The notes: generated by a model from the sequence alone, not told the origin. A stretch of DNA of 64,000 bases from Ziziphus jujuba (GCF_031755915.1 NC_083387.1:19861001-19925000); one strand, 5' to 3'. Positions 24,624-37,650 are shown, counted from the first letter of the stretch. Program-made: numbers and translations.

Positions 24624-25894
24624 GGGTTTTGTTTGGTATGCAGTATTAAATTATATTGAATTGCATTTGTATGAATTGTATTTTATTAAATTGCAATAGA
24701 ATGTAGTATATTATATTTATATTATATTTGGTGCAGAATCGTATAATATAATATCTTATTTGGTATAATAATGTATTATATTGTATTATTTTTTATTTCA
24801 TAAATTATTACTATTAAAAACATAAATATTATAAAATATCATATGTTACCCTTTTCATTTTGTGTATTATTATAATTCATGTCAATAATAAAATTTAATA
24901 TTAAAAAAAATTAAAAAAATAAATGGTATCAACTAGCGTGTCCATTTTATTTCATTCTAAAATTTAATTCAATATAAATAAAATTATTATTGCATAGGTA
25001 GAACATGACAGAACCCAAAACCTACCAAATTAATGTGATCATTTAGATATTTCAGGCGAAAAAAAAGAGAGGAAAAAATAAGTGATCATTTGTATAGAAA
25101 GTGAGGAGATAAGGTCTTTCAATTGAATGGTCTGTCTTTTATCATACACGCACACTAGTTAAAAAAGAAAAAAAGAAATGGAAAATGGGTGAAAGAAAGA
25201 AAAAGCATCGTAGCTTTCAAGAAACAATCCCCCCTCTCTCTCTTTCTGTCTTTCACTCTACAATTTTTTTTTTTTCTGTAATTCCAACAAGGTGGATTAT
25301 GGCTTTTTTCCTCTATTATGTCAATCCTGTGAAGATATGATTTACCTCTATCATACTGCACCCTAGTTTCTTTTTCACTCCCCCCTTCTAAGATCATTTT
25401 CTTAACTCTGATTGCTTCTATTTTCCAGCCAACTGGCCTATACATATTATAAGAAAGAACGTGAGTACCACAATCAGCCACTCCCATATTAGTTAGCTTT
25501 TTTAGCTTCCTCTACCATACCTGACCTTGTCAAAAGATCAACACACGCATAGTGCTTAAGCCAGGTTTAACCTCATAGATGATACCCATTTGATCCCCCA
25601 AAAAAAAAAAAAAAAAAAAAAAAAAAGAAGAAGAAGAAGAAAAAGAAAAAATTGGAGAAGACTTACAACAGAGACAGAGACGAGAGGAGGAGAAGCAGGT
25701 CAACGTAGCAGATGGGTTGTATTAAATTATACAGGTAAAACGAAGTGTATTAGATAATACACCCCCATCCACATAAAAAACACGGAGGGGTATTATGTAA
25801 TACAATACCTTTCACATGTCCTTACATACCAAACATTGTATTACATAATACAATCCACTCTAATACCCCTTAATATATAGTACCAAACGCACTT
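24624..25894. mobile_element. PIF/Harbinger (Tourist-like) non-autonomous element with TAA target duplication
   Basis: The left end GGGTTTTGTTTGGTA and the reversed right end AAGTGCGTTTGGTA share GTTTGGTA, and both sides are flanked by TAA (24621-24623 and 25895-25897), the classic Harbinger 3-bp target. Subterminal DNA on the right repeats palindromes such as GTATTATGTAATAC. No transposase is present. The interior 25150-25626 is unlike the ends and finishes in a 27-A run, suggesting a secondary insertion. Confidence 0.6.
25150..25626 (+). other. Possible retroposed insert ending in a poly(A) tract
   Basis: GC-richer sequence inside the Harbinger-like element ends at 25600-25626 in 27 consecutive A, followed by GAA repeats. 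The opposite strand has a 110-codon ORF with no recognised domain. A poly(A)-tailed retroposon is the simplest explanation; flanking duplications were not found. Confidence 0.3.
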
Positions 25895-25897
25895 TAA

Positions 25898-27800
25898 TAT
25901 CAGGCTGGAAAATACCAAAGAAACAATATGGTAAAATACAAATCCAAATAAATAAATAGATTACTTTTTGCAAAAATAAATAAATAAATATATAAAGATC
26001 AAAGCAAAAATTAAAAAGTAAAAGAAAATCCCAACAAAATAAGGACTACAAGCCTACACATTTAGCAACTACTTCACTTAATTTTCTAGGAATTCAAACA
26101 AAAGAACACATTGACGGCACTTGAAGATCAACAATTCCATACTAGTAAAGTAGGAATTAATTAAGGTGCTCAACAATATAAGTCATTTTCTTTTATCCAA
26201 TCGACTTTGTATATTACATTATCCTTTTAAATTAATTTTAAAAGATATATCCAATCTAATTAAACAAACCTAAAAAAAATCACAAATGTGATAAAATATT
26301 GGTTATAAAAAAAATTCTATGGACATCACCCTTTTACTATATTAATGTTGGTTATCTTTTTTGTACGCCTATCTTTATATGATAGGGCATTTAAAAAAAG
26401 AAAAAAAAATTGTAGACACTACACCCTGCCATATGTTGATAGGTGTAAAATTTACATCCATCATAGAATTCTTAAGGTTCCTTGTATAAATGGATTTGGC
26501 AAAATTTTTTGACAAATTATTTTAACTTTTGATTTTTCTTAGCCATGGTAAATAAATACTCGTCCTTAATAAAATAGTTGGTTTTCAAATGTTATACTCC
26601 ATTTAAAATAAAATAATTTTAAACGGTTGGATAAGCCTTATTTAATAGCTACAATAATTTATTAAAAAGTTTTGTCAAATCCCATTGCAAAGGGTATTGG
26701 CTCCATATATATAAATAGGGGAGGATTCATTGTACAAAGGAATTTGACAAGTGCTTTTAATAAATAATTTTAACTTTTGGTTTTTCTTACCTAATGGTTA
26801 ATAGATGTTTATTTTTATTAAATCAGTTTTTTTTAAAAAAATTAGTTTTCAAAGGTTATACAACATAGTTTTCAACCATTAAATGGAGTTTATCCAATGG
26901 TTAAGATTATTTGTTAAAAATATTTATCAAATCCATATGTTTAGGGACCGGGGCCCATATATGTATATATATCTCATATTCTATATCCCTGGTAATGGAC
27001 ATGTCTTGGTGATCTCGAAACTATTTTGCATTGTGAACGTAAAAAAAGTCATGAAAAACCTATTATAATCATAGTAACACTACACATTTTGTCAATGGTA
27101 AAATTCAAATTAATGCATTGTTTCATCGGCTCCCCATCCAACCCACTTATGCCAAGCCAAAATAAAGGATAAAAGAAAGTGGTTGGTGGTGTTTGCTTTT
27201 TTTATTTTTTTTTATTTTTGTTTTTTTTTTTGGATAAAAAGTGGTTGGTGTTTGCAACATATTAAAAAATTCCCATAAAAATATCATAGCCTTTATAAAT
27301 CCATGTTTCGTTTCTAGTATTGATCAGAGAAATGGTGTAGCTGGTATTTCGGTGCATGTCTCCATCAACACCACTCTCTCCCTCTATATATCTTACATGT
27401 ACAACTTTGTAGGCCACCGCAAGGAATTAAGGTGCGGCCAACAATCTAAGTTAGTAACAAATATATATGTGTGTATATAACAACCAAATTAAACAAAAAA
27501 GAGAACAAGATAAGCAAACCACTCATTGTACAGTTCAGTAAAATTTCTTATCTTTAATTTTTCAATTTTCTGAAACTTGATGTTGCTGAGTCATTATTCT
27601 TTTGCATAGATCTTGCATGTGATGAATTTTATCATTAAATTGTTTCTTTAAGACGAAGTAGAAGTAAGTCTAAATTAATAAACAGGGTTTATTTACATCA
27701 ATTTCCTTTAAATTGTTCTCCTCTTTGCACTTCTCTACTATATATATATATATATATATGTATGTATGGGGGCCATAGTAACCCTTTGAATTTCATAGAG
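25898..27800. other. Intergenic, AT-rich; diverged direct repeat at about 26493-26710 and 26735-26960
   Basis: Both repeat copies contain TTTTAACTTTTG, TTTTTCTTA, then GGTTATAC- or GTTATACT-like sequence and end in GTCAAATCC or ATCAAATCC, then a CCATATAT run. No ORF of note. A promoter-like CTCTATATATCT lies near 27380 without a clear gene behind it. Confidence 0.45.
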
Positions 27801-29200
27801 AGTGAAACTACAATCTGTATTCCTTATTTTTAGTCATGTTGAGGCATGTGAAATTCAAGTTCTCACCGATTGCCCCAAGCTAAACTTTTTATTTGCAAAA
27901 ATTAATATGGTACAAAGGTTCTGCGCCCTCCTTGTATCACGGTGGAGAATTGCTAAAATTGTACAGCGGTGTGCTGTGGGAAAAGCGACTTGCCTGTGAT
28001 GACCCAGTTTGCATAGGGCTTAAGCCAAACTCACCATGACTAAAAAAGTCGTTATTATTTCTCTCATCATTCATATCCTACAATATAAAATTATTATGAT
28101 CGATGAACAAATATAAAAACAAGCAATAACTAGGTTTAATAGCCAATCATGATCAAACATAAGTGTCACAAGATCATCTGATTTAACATCTGCATTAGGT
28201 GAAAAAGCAGTTGTTGGATCCCTTTGGACCTGTGGTAGAGCCTGACCTCTTTCATCTATCAGTACGTCAAGTAGCGCACGCATTCCTTAAGTGAAAGGTC
28301 AGGTTGATTCCTTAATTTTTTGCTATCAGATTCAGGAAAGAGTGTAGAGCACGTTAGAGAGTGAATGACTTCAATGCGCAGTGAGAGATGGACCTAGATA
28401 AGAGCCGGAATGGTAATTTGGAGGCTTACCTTCTTGTGGTAAGATAGAGATGCATGTGGTAGAACTGTTGATTTGACAGAGTGGTACAAGCTTCGACCTT
28501 GCCTTTGAGGGTTGAGTAGCGCCTTTCAAGGCGTCTCTTTCTGCATGAATCCAGGATAACAATATGATGTGACGAACAGCCGGAGCTTCTTTGTTCTGAG
28601 CCAACATGGTTCTGTTTTGGACGTGTTATGACATTTTGAACATCACGAGTGAGCTCTTGACAAGAGTAAATCCTAAAAAGTAAAATTTGAATAATTGATA
28701 ATTTACTCACAATAAATGTTGGTAGTAAGAACAAGAAACAGAAGAGGACAGTAAAAGTGTGCTGCAATTATTAAAAAAAAATGGAAAAAGAAAAAAAATT
28801 AAAAAGGTTCAATGCCAAAACATAACTATAAACACCAATAAACTGCAAAGAACAAATTAAAACAGGGGAAAACCAGTAAGAGCTCTCAATAACAGGCATT
28901 AAAATGCCAAGTTGCCAACCAACCAATTGCATCATGAGTTAAATGACAAAAGGGCAGCTGCCAAACATGCATGATATTATCACTCTGCTTGAACTGAAAT
29001 GAAATGACAGGAATGTTCTCTGTATCATGGGGTAGCAATACAAAAATGGCAGTATCCTTGTAGTGTAGATAAATTTGTTCCTATGTGAAGTCATTTTGAC
29101 TTACCTTCATCTTCAAATTCATCCCAATCTACTAAGATAGCAGCTCGTACTTAGATACTAGGTTGCCATCCTTATTTTGCGAGAGAAGACATACACAAGT
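27801..29200 (-). pseudogene. Unrecognised gene-like remnant with splice-like signals
   Basis: The stretch is GC-richer than its flanks and shows exon-like pieces on the minus strand: one ending DWDEFEDE before GTAAGT near 29104, one from about 28670 to 28431 ending AAGAAG|GTAAG, and one after TATCTAG near 28397 with RALLDVLIDERGQALPQ further on. Reading frames between pieces do not join without stops. I do not recognise the protein. It could be a decayed gene, a spliced non-coding RNA or transposon debris. Confidence 0.3.
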
Positions 29201-29699
29201 AAAATATACAGGTACTGATGATCAATAGAATTTTCAGCAATAAATTATAAGGAGAAACTCAAATTACACAACCAAGAAACGCAAGCAGGCTGAACACTGC
29301 AAATCATTGAAACTAAGAAAAGATAAAAGAACTAAACTTGGGGCATCCACATAGCCTTTGCTTAAATAAGATATTTAGGTGGTACAAAAATCAGGTTATG
29401 GAACATGTCATGAAAAAGTTTTTTTTACCATTGAAAGGTTACCTTTCAGTCACTCTTTTCTAAATAGGATACCTCGATGGTACAAAAATCAGGTTAAAGA
29501 ACTACTAAAATTCCCACTAAACTCCAAGTACGTAAAATAAACGGACCAAAGGGGAGCTCAGTCGATGTTGTATGTTTTCCAAGTAATCCATATTTCTTGC
29601 AAAGCTTGTTAAGAGATTCATAAGCTCATCTAGCTCTAATTGGATATGATCAACACTAACCTGAAAATATCATCTTACAACTTAGACAAGTTTTCAAAA
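29201..29699. other. No gene seen
   Basis: Moderately AT-rich sequence between the unrecognised remnant and the truncated copia element. A short motif recurs near 29365-29395 and 29467-29497 (ATAxGATAyyTxGrTGGTAC, then AAAAATCAGGTTA). Confidence 0.4.
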
Positions 29700-31311
29700 G
29701 AATTGATCATTGCCCGACTAACTTAGATAAGTTCCATTCTTGCATAGCGAGTTCATTTCTTCTTCATTACACTAATCCATTTACCTTTCTCAAACTAATT
29801 TCATAGTTTCTTTAAAGGTGGCCGGTTCGTTATCTATTTTGATAGAAGCTACCCTAAGTGCATAGGACATTAAATCTGCATATTTTGATTGGAGACCTTA
29901 TTACTCTTCTTTTTCTGTTTCTAGCAAGACAATAATCATTTAAATCCTGTTCATAATCATCTTCTTCTTCAAAAGGTTCTTCAGATTCTCTTCAAACTAG
30001 ACAACATCATTTTTATCTTCACTGACTTGTGGAGTCGTTGGTCCTTGTTGATTCTCCACCTCAATTTTCCTTTTTTCCCTCTCCTTTGCTATCTTAGATA
30101 CTTCTTGATCATTATTTTGATTTTTCTTATATTTGAACAACATAACATTCTCATCGAAAGTGACATCTTTGCTTATAATGCACTTTGCATGGCCAAAATC
30201 TTGAATCCATAACTTATAGCCTCTAACTTCTTCTGGATACCTAAGAAACATGCCTTTGACTGCTCTAGCTTCCAACTTGCCTTGCTTCACTTAGGCATCG
30301 GCTATATAACTAAATACCTTGAGTTTTTTCAAATTTTGAGGGTGTCCTGACCACATTTCTTTAAGGGTTTTAAAATCAATTGCAAATGAGGGACTCCTGT
30401 TTATCAAGTAGCAAGCTGTATAAATTGCTTCTCCTCAAAAACTCTTTGGATCTTGTGCATTTAACATCATACACCTAACCTTTTCCAATATGGTTCTATT
30501 TATCCTTGCAGCTAATCCATTTGTTAAGGGGTATGTACAATAGTTTTATACCTTACAATTCCTTCTTAACTACAGTAGTCATTAAACTCCTCATTACCAA
30601 ATTCCAACCCAGTGTCAATCCTCAACTTCTTTAATCTCTTCCTTATTTGGTTTTCCACAAGTGTTTTCCATTCCTTAAATTTATTGAACACTTAATTTTT
30701 ATGTTTCAATATATAAACCTCTCTTGAGTAATCATCTATTAAACTTAGGAAGTATCTAGTTTTAGCTTGTATTGGAACTTTAGATGGTCTTCAGAGATTA
30801 CAGTGTGCATACTCTAGAATTAGTTTTGTTGAATTTAAACTTTTTTCAAGCCTCTTATGTGTAGCTATTGCAAAATCGCCGACTATTTTGTTTGCAAGTA
30901 GTACATATAATCCATTTCATAAAATTCCTTTCACTTTAATCATAGCACCTTTTAAAACCTTCAAAACTCCATTTACAAACTTAAAGCTGAACCCAGAGTT
31001 ATCTAGAATTCCAAGGGAAATTAAATCTCTTTTTAGATTAGGCACATACCTAACCAATGACAAGACTCTTTCCATTCCATCATGCATTCTGAGATTTATT
31101 GAACCAATACTAGCAACCTTGCTTTCATGATCATCACCCATCAAAACTTTACCACCTTCAATTTTCTAAATTCATTAAACCAATTTTTGTTAGGTGTCAT
31201 ATGAAAAGAAAACCTCGAATCTAGAATTCATTGGTCCATAGCTCTAGTTTCTAAAACTAGCAATACTTCAACACTATCATAACCTGAAATATTTGCAGCC
31301 TTTACATCATT
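29700..31311 (-). pseudogene. Copia pol remnant: protease end, GAG-pre-integrase, integrase, start of RT
   Basis: Minus-strand pieces in order: a protease-like motif now reading ILDSRFSFHMTP (the usual DSG is DSR); GAG-pre-integrase with RYVPNLKRDLISLG (about 31050); an integrase core fragment FLSLIDDYSREVYI; an integrase C-terminal region with GMFLRYPEEVRGYKLW and KCIISKDVTFDE (about 30250-30150); then an RT onset resembling EPATFKETMK and KNGTY before sequence is lost near 29700. Several stops and shifts separate the pieces. No YVDD region remains. Confidence 0.87.
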
Positions 31312-31319
31312 TCTAAATT
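31312..31319. repeat. 8-bp target-site duplication of the hAT element (left copy TCTAAATT)
   Basis: The same 8-mer occurs immediately after the right end at 39944-39951. Eight-bp duplications are the signature of hAT integration. Confidence 0.85.
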
Positions 31320-32875
31320 AGAAGTGGCAATTTAGGTAACGACACGATGACATGATTAAAAAATGATACAAAATAAACGAGTTTGGATTTATCATAAATA
31401 GATTCGGCTGATAATCAGCTCAACCTTTTTAATACGATTTTTAATCATATCATTTTTGGGTTGACTAGTTTAACTCGAAATTGCCTTACAATAAGCCATT
31501 TATTACATGTGTCAGTTTTAACCCGAGACGATTACATACCTATTACAACCCATATAAATTTAATTATAAATTAAAATTTTATCCACTAATATGATATTTA
31601 ATAAATAAAAGTAGATGTTATAAAGGTAAATTTCTATTATTAATTTTTCAAAAACAAAAATAAAGACATCAAAAAAGAAACTCAAATGACTAAAACTCCA
31701 CCACACGATGACTAATCAAATGCTTAAAAAATTTGAGAAGTATTGGTCAGAATTTAGTTTGATATTAGCCATTGCAGTGGTTGTGGATCCTTGATATAAG
31801 CTTCAATTTGTAGATTGGTTTTACAAAAAAATTTATGGAGCTAATGGTTCTAGTAAGTTCATACGAGTTAAGAGCAGATTATTTTTGATATATAAGGAGT
31901 ATGTTCAAAAAAGAACTTCGACATCTTCTACACATTCTTTGGAGAAAAAGAAAAGAGTACTGCATCTTGTGGTGTTGGCGGAAATGACATTGCTTTTAGA
32001 AAGACAGCTAGTGCCATTTTGAAGGCAAATGATTCTTAAATTTTTCTATTTTTTTAAAATTTTTCATATTTGTGTAGTAGATATGTGATTATGTATAATT
32101 TTTTGAAAAAGAATCTTATTGAGATTTTTATTTTCTAATAATGTAGGAATTTAATATTTGTGAAAATGAGGAGTTAGGTGCCAATATAAAAAAAATCACA
32201 ATTAGAGCTTTATTTAAAGGAGCCAAGGATGGCTACTGAAATTGAATTGAATGTGCTTGATTGTTGGAAGGTAAATCAGTTTCGTTATCTTGAAGGTAGC
32301 GTTTGGTACGAAAGATAAGTTCGAATCGGACTGGATCAGACATGACAAGTTTGGATTAGACAGGATAAAATAGTACACTCCTATATTTGGCATAGTTTCA
32401 AACTGAATGGTGGACTAGTTTTCCTATGTTTGGTGTAGGATCGGACTCGATTGGACTATTTTATAATTTTTTTTTCTAAAGTGAAAAATTTAAAAATTAT
32501 ATTTATAATTACAATAAAAAATGTTATATTTAATTAAAGTTGTAAATTTATATATTTATATTTACATACAAAATTTAAATTTTTTTTACACCCACAAATT
32601 AATATATAATTTTTGAAATAAATTAAAATAAAAATATAACATAATAAAAAAATCAATTAATTAAAAATAAAAATAATTAATGATATTTATAAGACAATTG
32701 TTTTTTTTGTTTTTTTTTTAACACCCATAAATCACGTGAATATATGGTTTGCAAAACCAATTAAAATAAAATTATAATATGGTAAATCATAAATAACAAT
32801 TAACTAAAAATAAAAAAAAGTTAACATTATTTAATTAAGAACTTGTTGATAACATAAGAATATCCATCTTCACTT

Positions 32876-32913
<38 letters not shown>

Positions 32914-33046
32914 ATTTTACATAGATAATCTACTTATATAACAAATAAGTAAATACACCTATTAATAGTAATTCAAATAAACAACCTAATAGAAAATTAT
33001 TACACTACTCGTTGTTCAAGTTAGCACGTGTATGCGTGGTGAAATT

Positions 33047-33247
33047 TTATATTAGATTTGCTTCATTATGATTCCTCATCATTTGTTCTACATACTCAAC
33101 ATATGCAATTTCAGCCTTTTCAGTTGTATTATAGGCTTGATATAAATTATCTCTAAATCCTTGCATTTGTTGATGACATTCAGGCCAAGAATTATATATC
33201 CCTGGTTGTCTACCTTTAAACACAACATAAACTCTTCTCTTTGCCAT
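33047..33247 (-). CDS. Small RNase H1 N-terminal / viroplasmin-like (HBD) protein inside the Harbinger element
   Basis: An uninterrupted 66-residue ORF reads MAKRRVYVVFKGRQPGIYNS, then WPECHQQMQGF and a YNTTEKAEIAYVEY end. The pattern Y-V-V-x-x-G-x-x-P-G-I-Y-x-x-W-x-E/C-x-x-x-V/M-x-x-F is that of the hybrid-binding domain of RNase H1, which also occurs in caulimovirus viroplasmin. That domain binds RNA:DNA hybrids or dsRNA (family knowledge). It lies between the Myb-like gene and the left terminus, on the same strand as the other genes. It is the only stop-free gene in the element. It could instead be the last exon of a longer gene. Confidence 0.55.
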   Translation of the reverse strand: MAKRRVYVVFKGRQPGIYNSWPECHQQMQGFRDNLYQAYNTTEKAEIAYVEYVEQMMRNHNEANLI

Positions 33248-33529
33248 TCAATATTCCTGCGTATATTAATAAATGATAACATAATATAGTAAATAAACAA
33301 AATAACAATTGGCTAAATCAATCAAGTACATGTCAATATACTAAAACATAACACATAATCATAAAATTGTTTTTACATGCATAATTAGAAACCAACATCC
33401 AATACCATACAACATATGTCCATAAGTTTCAAATCCAGTTGTTCATAATTGTCATCCCCTCATACATAGACATAAATATATAATCCACAACAATACTAAC
33501 TTAATTATCTAAAAATCCCCTAGCAAATT

Positions 33530-34489
33530 CAATATTCTACACATCTATTCTAATAATCTTAAGAACCTCTACGTTCGATGAATCCGATCTCATTACCTTA
33601 GAGATTTTGAGATTGTCATCAACAGAGAATCCTAATTTGTCAAGCTTTATAGGTAATATTGTGGATAATAGGCTTTAGATTTTTTAACTTTGCAGCCAAT
33701 TTATCATATAAATTCTTTACTACATTGCCAAACCTGGTTACCATGTCATCTTCCTTTGATTTAGATGTCCTCTTACATTTTGATTGGGATTGTGTGGATC
33801 GTTTACTATGTGTTTGATTCATAGACATTAGAGAACACACATCATTAAATTGTTCATTTGCAGCTTCCATATTAATATCATTAACCATATCAATTGGAGT
33901 GTGTGCTTCATGTCTTGTTGCCCGATCCTTCCTAAATATATTAGCAAGCCTCTCATACACCGAAAAAAAGATTTATCTCTCCAACCTTTTGCATTTGGAT
34001 TACTCTAAAATAAGAAAACAACTAACTTTTAAGTGTAAAAAATACCGTAAAAACATAAATTCATATATTACGAACAAAAATTAAAGATATAAAGTAAAAA
34101 AAATTCAATTAAAGTATATGTCCAAAGTTTCAAAACTTGCATGTGCTTTCCAAACTTTTTCAGTATCAACCTCCATACATTTAAGAGAGTCATTCCATCC
34201 AAATATACTTTTATTTAGCATATCGTATATTATACCAAATTGCTTCTTCCACTTTTTCATCTTTGACTCACTGTGTGGATTTTTTCACAACCCCGAATTA
34301 TGATACATCTTCGACAATCGCCTCTCAATCCTATTCATCGTGCCAGGTTTGAATGCACCTGTGACACAACGTTGCCCACTAGCTACAGCCTCATCTAGAA
34401 TAATCAGTAAAGCATCTTCCTCACTCCTAGTCCATGTACATTTAGATTCACCCCTCCTTCATGTCATTACTGCTACCTCCAGCTTCCAT
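33530..34489 (-). pseudogene. Harbinger ORF1: Myb/SANT-like DNA-binding protein, broken
   Basis: After an ATG at 34489 (MEAGG) the frame shifts, then reads KCTWTRSEEDALLIILDEAV, GQRCVTGAFKPGTMNRIERR, a stop at GL*KNPHS, KMKKWKKQFGIIYDML and WNDSLKCMEVD. This is the Myb/SANT-like domain shared by plant L10-interacting MYB-type proteins and Harbinger ORF1, which assists transposase binding to termini (known). A linker (33960-33640) includes the basic stretch QSKCKRTSKSKEDD; another shift near 33650 precedes a tail reading LDKLGFSVDDNLKISKVM. At least two frameshifts and one stop. Confidence 0.78.
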
Positions 34490-34691
34490 TGTTATTGAAA
34501 TGAAAATTTTATGACTTCAACAATACATAACAACAAGCAAACAAAATATAATAGTAAAGTCAAATATTGCACATAATATAATTGGTTGTTATACAAATTA
34601 TCCAAGATGTTGAACAAACATCATAAAATAAAGTAGTTACTACATTAACTAAATACAAAACGACCAAATATTACTGATCACGACGACCTCT

Positions 34692-36030
34692 TCATTTATC
34701 AAACATTTGCATAGCTAACTCATCTCTCCAGTGAGTCCATTGATCTGAGAAAGATATTGATCCTATGATGTCTTCTTCTATACTATCGTCAACATCTTCA
34801 TTCCTATCAAACTCAACTTTCTTAGGATCAAGTGCCATTTCTCTTCTAATAAGATTATGTATAAGACAACATGCGGTAATAATCTTGACTTATGTTGAAA
34901 TAGGATAGAAAGTTGGACTTCTTAAAATTGTCCACTGCTTTTTAAGAATCCCAAAGCATCTTTCTACGACATTTCTAGTAGATGCATACTTCATGTTGAA
35001 ATACTTTTCATAATTAATGGATGCACAACCATCTCTTTATTCATAAAGATGATATCTTGTTCCCCTATATGATACAAGAAATCCTTCACCATTAGTGTAA
35101 CCAGCATCCAGTAAGTAATAACAACTTAACACAGGAAAAATGTCTCCTATTAGTTTATGCGATGTTAGTCCACTACATTGTAAAAGTTTAGGATTGATCT
35201 TACTGGTTGGTTCTTTTAATTCATTTGGCCTACTTAATGCATCTCGAAGTACTCTTGAATCCACAGAAGAACTTTCCCAACTAGGTAATACAAATATGAA
35301 TTCCATATTCAGGTTACATACACTTAAGATATTTGTGGCTATCTCACCCTTCCTTGTTCAATATCTTAGCTTATCGATTTCTTGTACATTCACCTTAATA
35401 TAAGTTGCATTTATTGCTCTCAAACAATTCTACATCACAAACAAAGTTACTAATATTAGATAATGCTACAAATAATCCAACTGTAATATTAGTAATCAAA
35501 ATCTTTCATAAATGTACCTTAAACATTTTCCATCTATCATCCGAATAATTATCTGACACAAGTTTTGAATGTCTCAACAAAACCCTATGTTAGCGTAACA
35601 CTTCATTCAATACTGAATTGAAGTATCTACTAATTGTCTCCTCCAATCTATGGAACCTACTGATAATTGTACGATTCTTCACATGATAAGCAATTATGTG
35701 TAGAAATATACACACTTGCTCTTCCATTGTAACAATACCATCTCTTTTAACATATCCATCTTGGCGTAATAGTTGACATAAAATACCAAATGTTCTCCTA
35801 TTCATCCTAAGTTGACTAATACAATTCATATCATAGTCTAAAATACTATTTAGGAAAGACGTCCGCAATTCTATACTCCTAGTTAATTGATTCCCAACCC
35901 CTCTATTGTTTCTCATTCGCCATGATTCATACATGTACATAAGCAACACTATCATAAAACGCATACAAAAACATTCTAATTCAACATCATTTGGAAGCAA
36001 CAAGAATGCAGCGATTTTTCTTCGATCCAT
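34692..36030 (-). pseudogene. Harbinger ORF2: PIF-type DDE transposase, broken
   Basis: The N-terminal region (36030 to 35590) has FGILCQLLRQDGYV, VTMEEQVCIFLHIIAYHVKN and ETISRYFNSVLNEVLR. After an intron-like gap comes NCLRAINATYIKV, where active relatives have an Asp-Gly pair (IDGTHI): the first catalytic Asp is Asn here. Then RY*TRKGEIATN (stop in place of Arg), MEFIFVLPSWESSSVDSRVL, YYLLDAGYTNGEGFLVSYRG (second Asp kept), YE*RDG, and STRNVVERCFGILKKQWTIL (Glu kept), ending near EELA/FDK at 34692. The DDE_4 fold cuts and pastes DNA; with a lost Asp and several stops this copy cannot. Confidence 0.86.
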
Positions 36031-36263
36031 GTCTACTACATAAAAAAAGGAAAGAAATAAAAAGCACATCAATGCTACTACAAAATAACAAAAAAACATA
36101 TAGAAAAGTTGAATATGTAGCCATATAGAATACTACTACAACATAACAAGAAACATCATCCAATTTAGTATGTAAAAATTGCAGCATGATAATTACCATA
36201 AATACGATTTTGTATTTTAACATAAAAACATCAAATAATAATTGCAAATGTGTTTCGGCAAAA

Positions 36264-36294
<31 letters not shown>

Positions 36295-37110
36295 AAGTTC
36301 AAACATTTCAGTTTCAGGCAATATGGGCAAATCAATTACATTAATATTCTTTTAGTTCAATGTCATCCACTTTTCCTTTGAAATTACTTTTATATGGTTG
36401 GTCAATCTCTAATAAGCATGAATTATACCAATCAACAATACTACTTTACTTTGACGCAAGCATTATAGTAAATACATGGATAATTAGTTTGATAAATAAT
36501 TACTTAATCAAATTATCAATATCAAGGAATAAAAACTATAAACCTCAAAAATTTGTACTTCTTATTATTTGTTCTTAAAGTCAAGCTGTTGATTGACTTC
36601 TTGTCGAAGTGATTTTCAATTTGAATTTGATTTTCATATTATTTTTGCCTAAATTCAATCTTGAGAATGTAGTATGTCGTTCATTTCATAAATGCATTTG
36701 ATAAAATGACTTAATCATTTTTTGCCATAATTAAATGACTTAATCATTTTCTTGCAATAACAGTTAAACAATTTAATCATTAAACTTGACCTTCTATTGA
36801 CCATGTATTTCACAAACCAGTAGAGGGTTTCAACCTATGAAAACCATGGTTTAAACTTAATTATGAGTTGCAATCAAATTTATTGATACATCTATCTATA
36901 TTAATATGATTAAAATTGTAAAGCAAAGTTCTTGTTGTTGTAAATGACCATTCAATAAAAAAAGGATACAGAAGTGAAGTAATTGCCTAATGTACCATTT
37001 TAATTTGTCATAGATATAGAACAAAAACTTGAGCATCTATGCATTGGATCATTTTACGTATGACAATTGTTTTCTCCAATTAAACAAATACACACAGCAA
37101 ATTCCCAAAC

Positions 37111-37650
37111 AAGTTAAGGAAATCCACAAATTTGACCTTCCAAAAAGCATAAAAGATACCAACTTCCAATTGCTTTCCAAACAATCCAAAACCGAGGTCT
37201 CCAAACTCCTAACAACCACCTACAAATCCTTAAAAAGAAAACCCCAAAAAGATTTTCTACTTCCTTAAATAGAACTTAAAAGATTTTCTATTTCCTCAAA
37301 TAGAACTTATTTTCTTTTATAGCAAGTAGAAATTCATACTAAACCTTCCAAACACAACCAAAACATACTCACACCAGTATTCATATCTTTATATGCTTTA
37401 ACATATTTCTTTACTGAAAGAAGATGGTTTATCTTTAAAATTGGTTAACCTGTTAACAACAAATAAATTTAAAATTGTATACTCTTGATTTGTGTTCTAA
37501 TCTAATGTCTGGCTCTTTGTCTCATTGGCATTTAGTCAAACACCAGTCAAGGAAATCCATAAAGTTTTGCTTCCAAAAAATATAAAAGATACTAACTTTC
37601 ATTTGCTTCCCAGCCAATCCAAAACCAAGGTCTCTAAATTTTCTAAGAAC
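37111..37650. repeat. Direct duplication of about 100 bp inside the Harbinger element
   Basis: Copies at about 37111-37210 and 37545-37650 both read GTYAAGGAAATCCAYAAA onward, then CTTCCAAAAA and AATCCAAAACC. Plus-strand translation of both is open (KEIHKxxLPKxIKDTNF), but no known domain is recognised. Confidence 0.7.

Noticed and set aside
27960..28065. Box C/D snoRNA beginning GTGATGACC
   Set aside because: A C-box-like motif is present but no convincing D box (CTGA) at the right distance or terminal stem.
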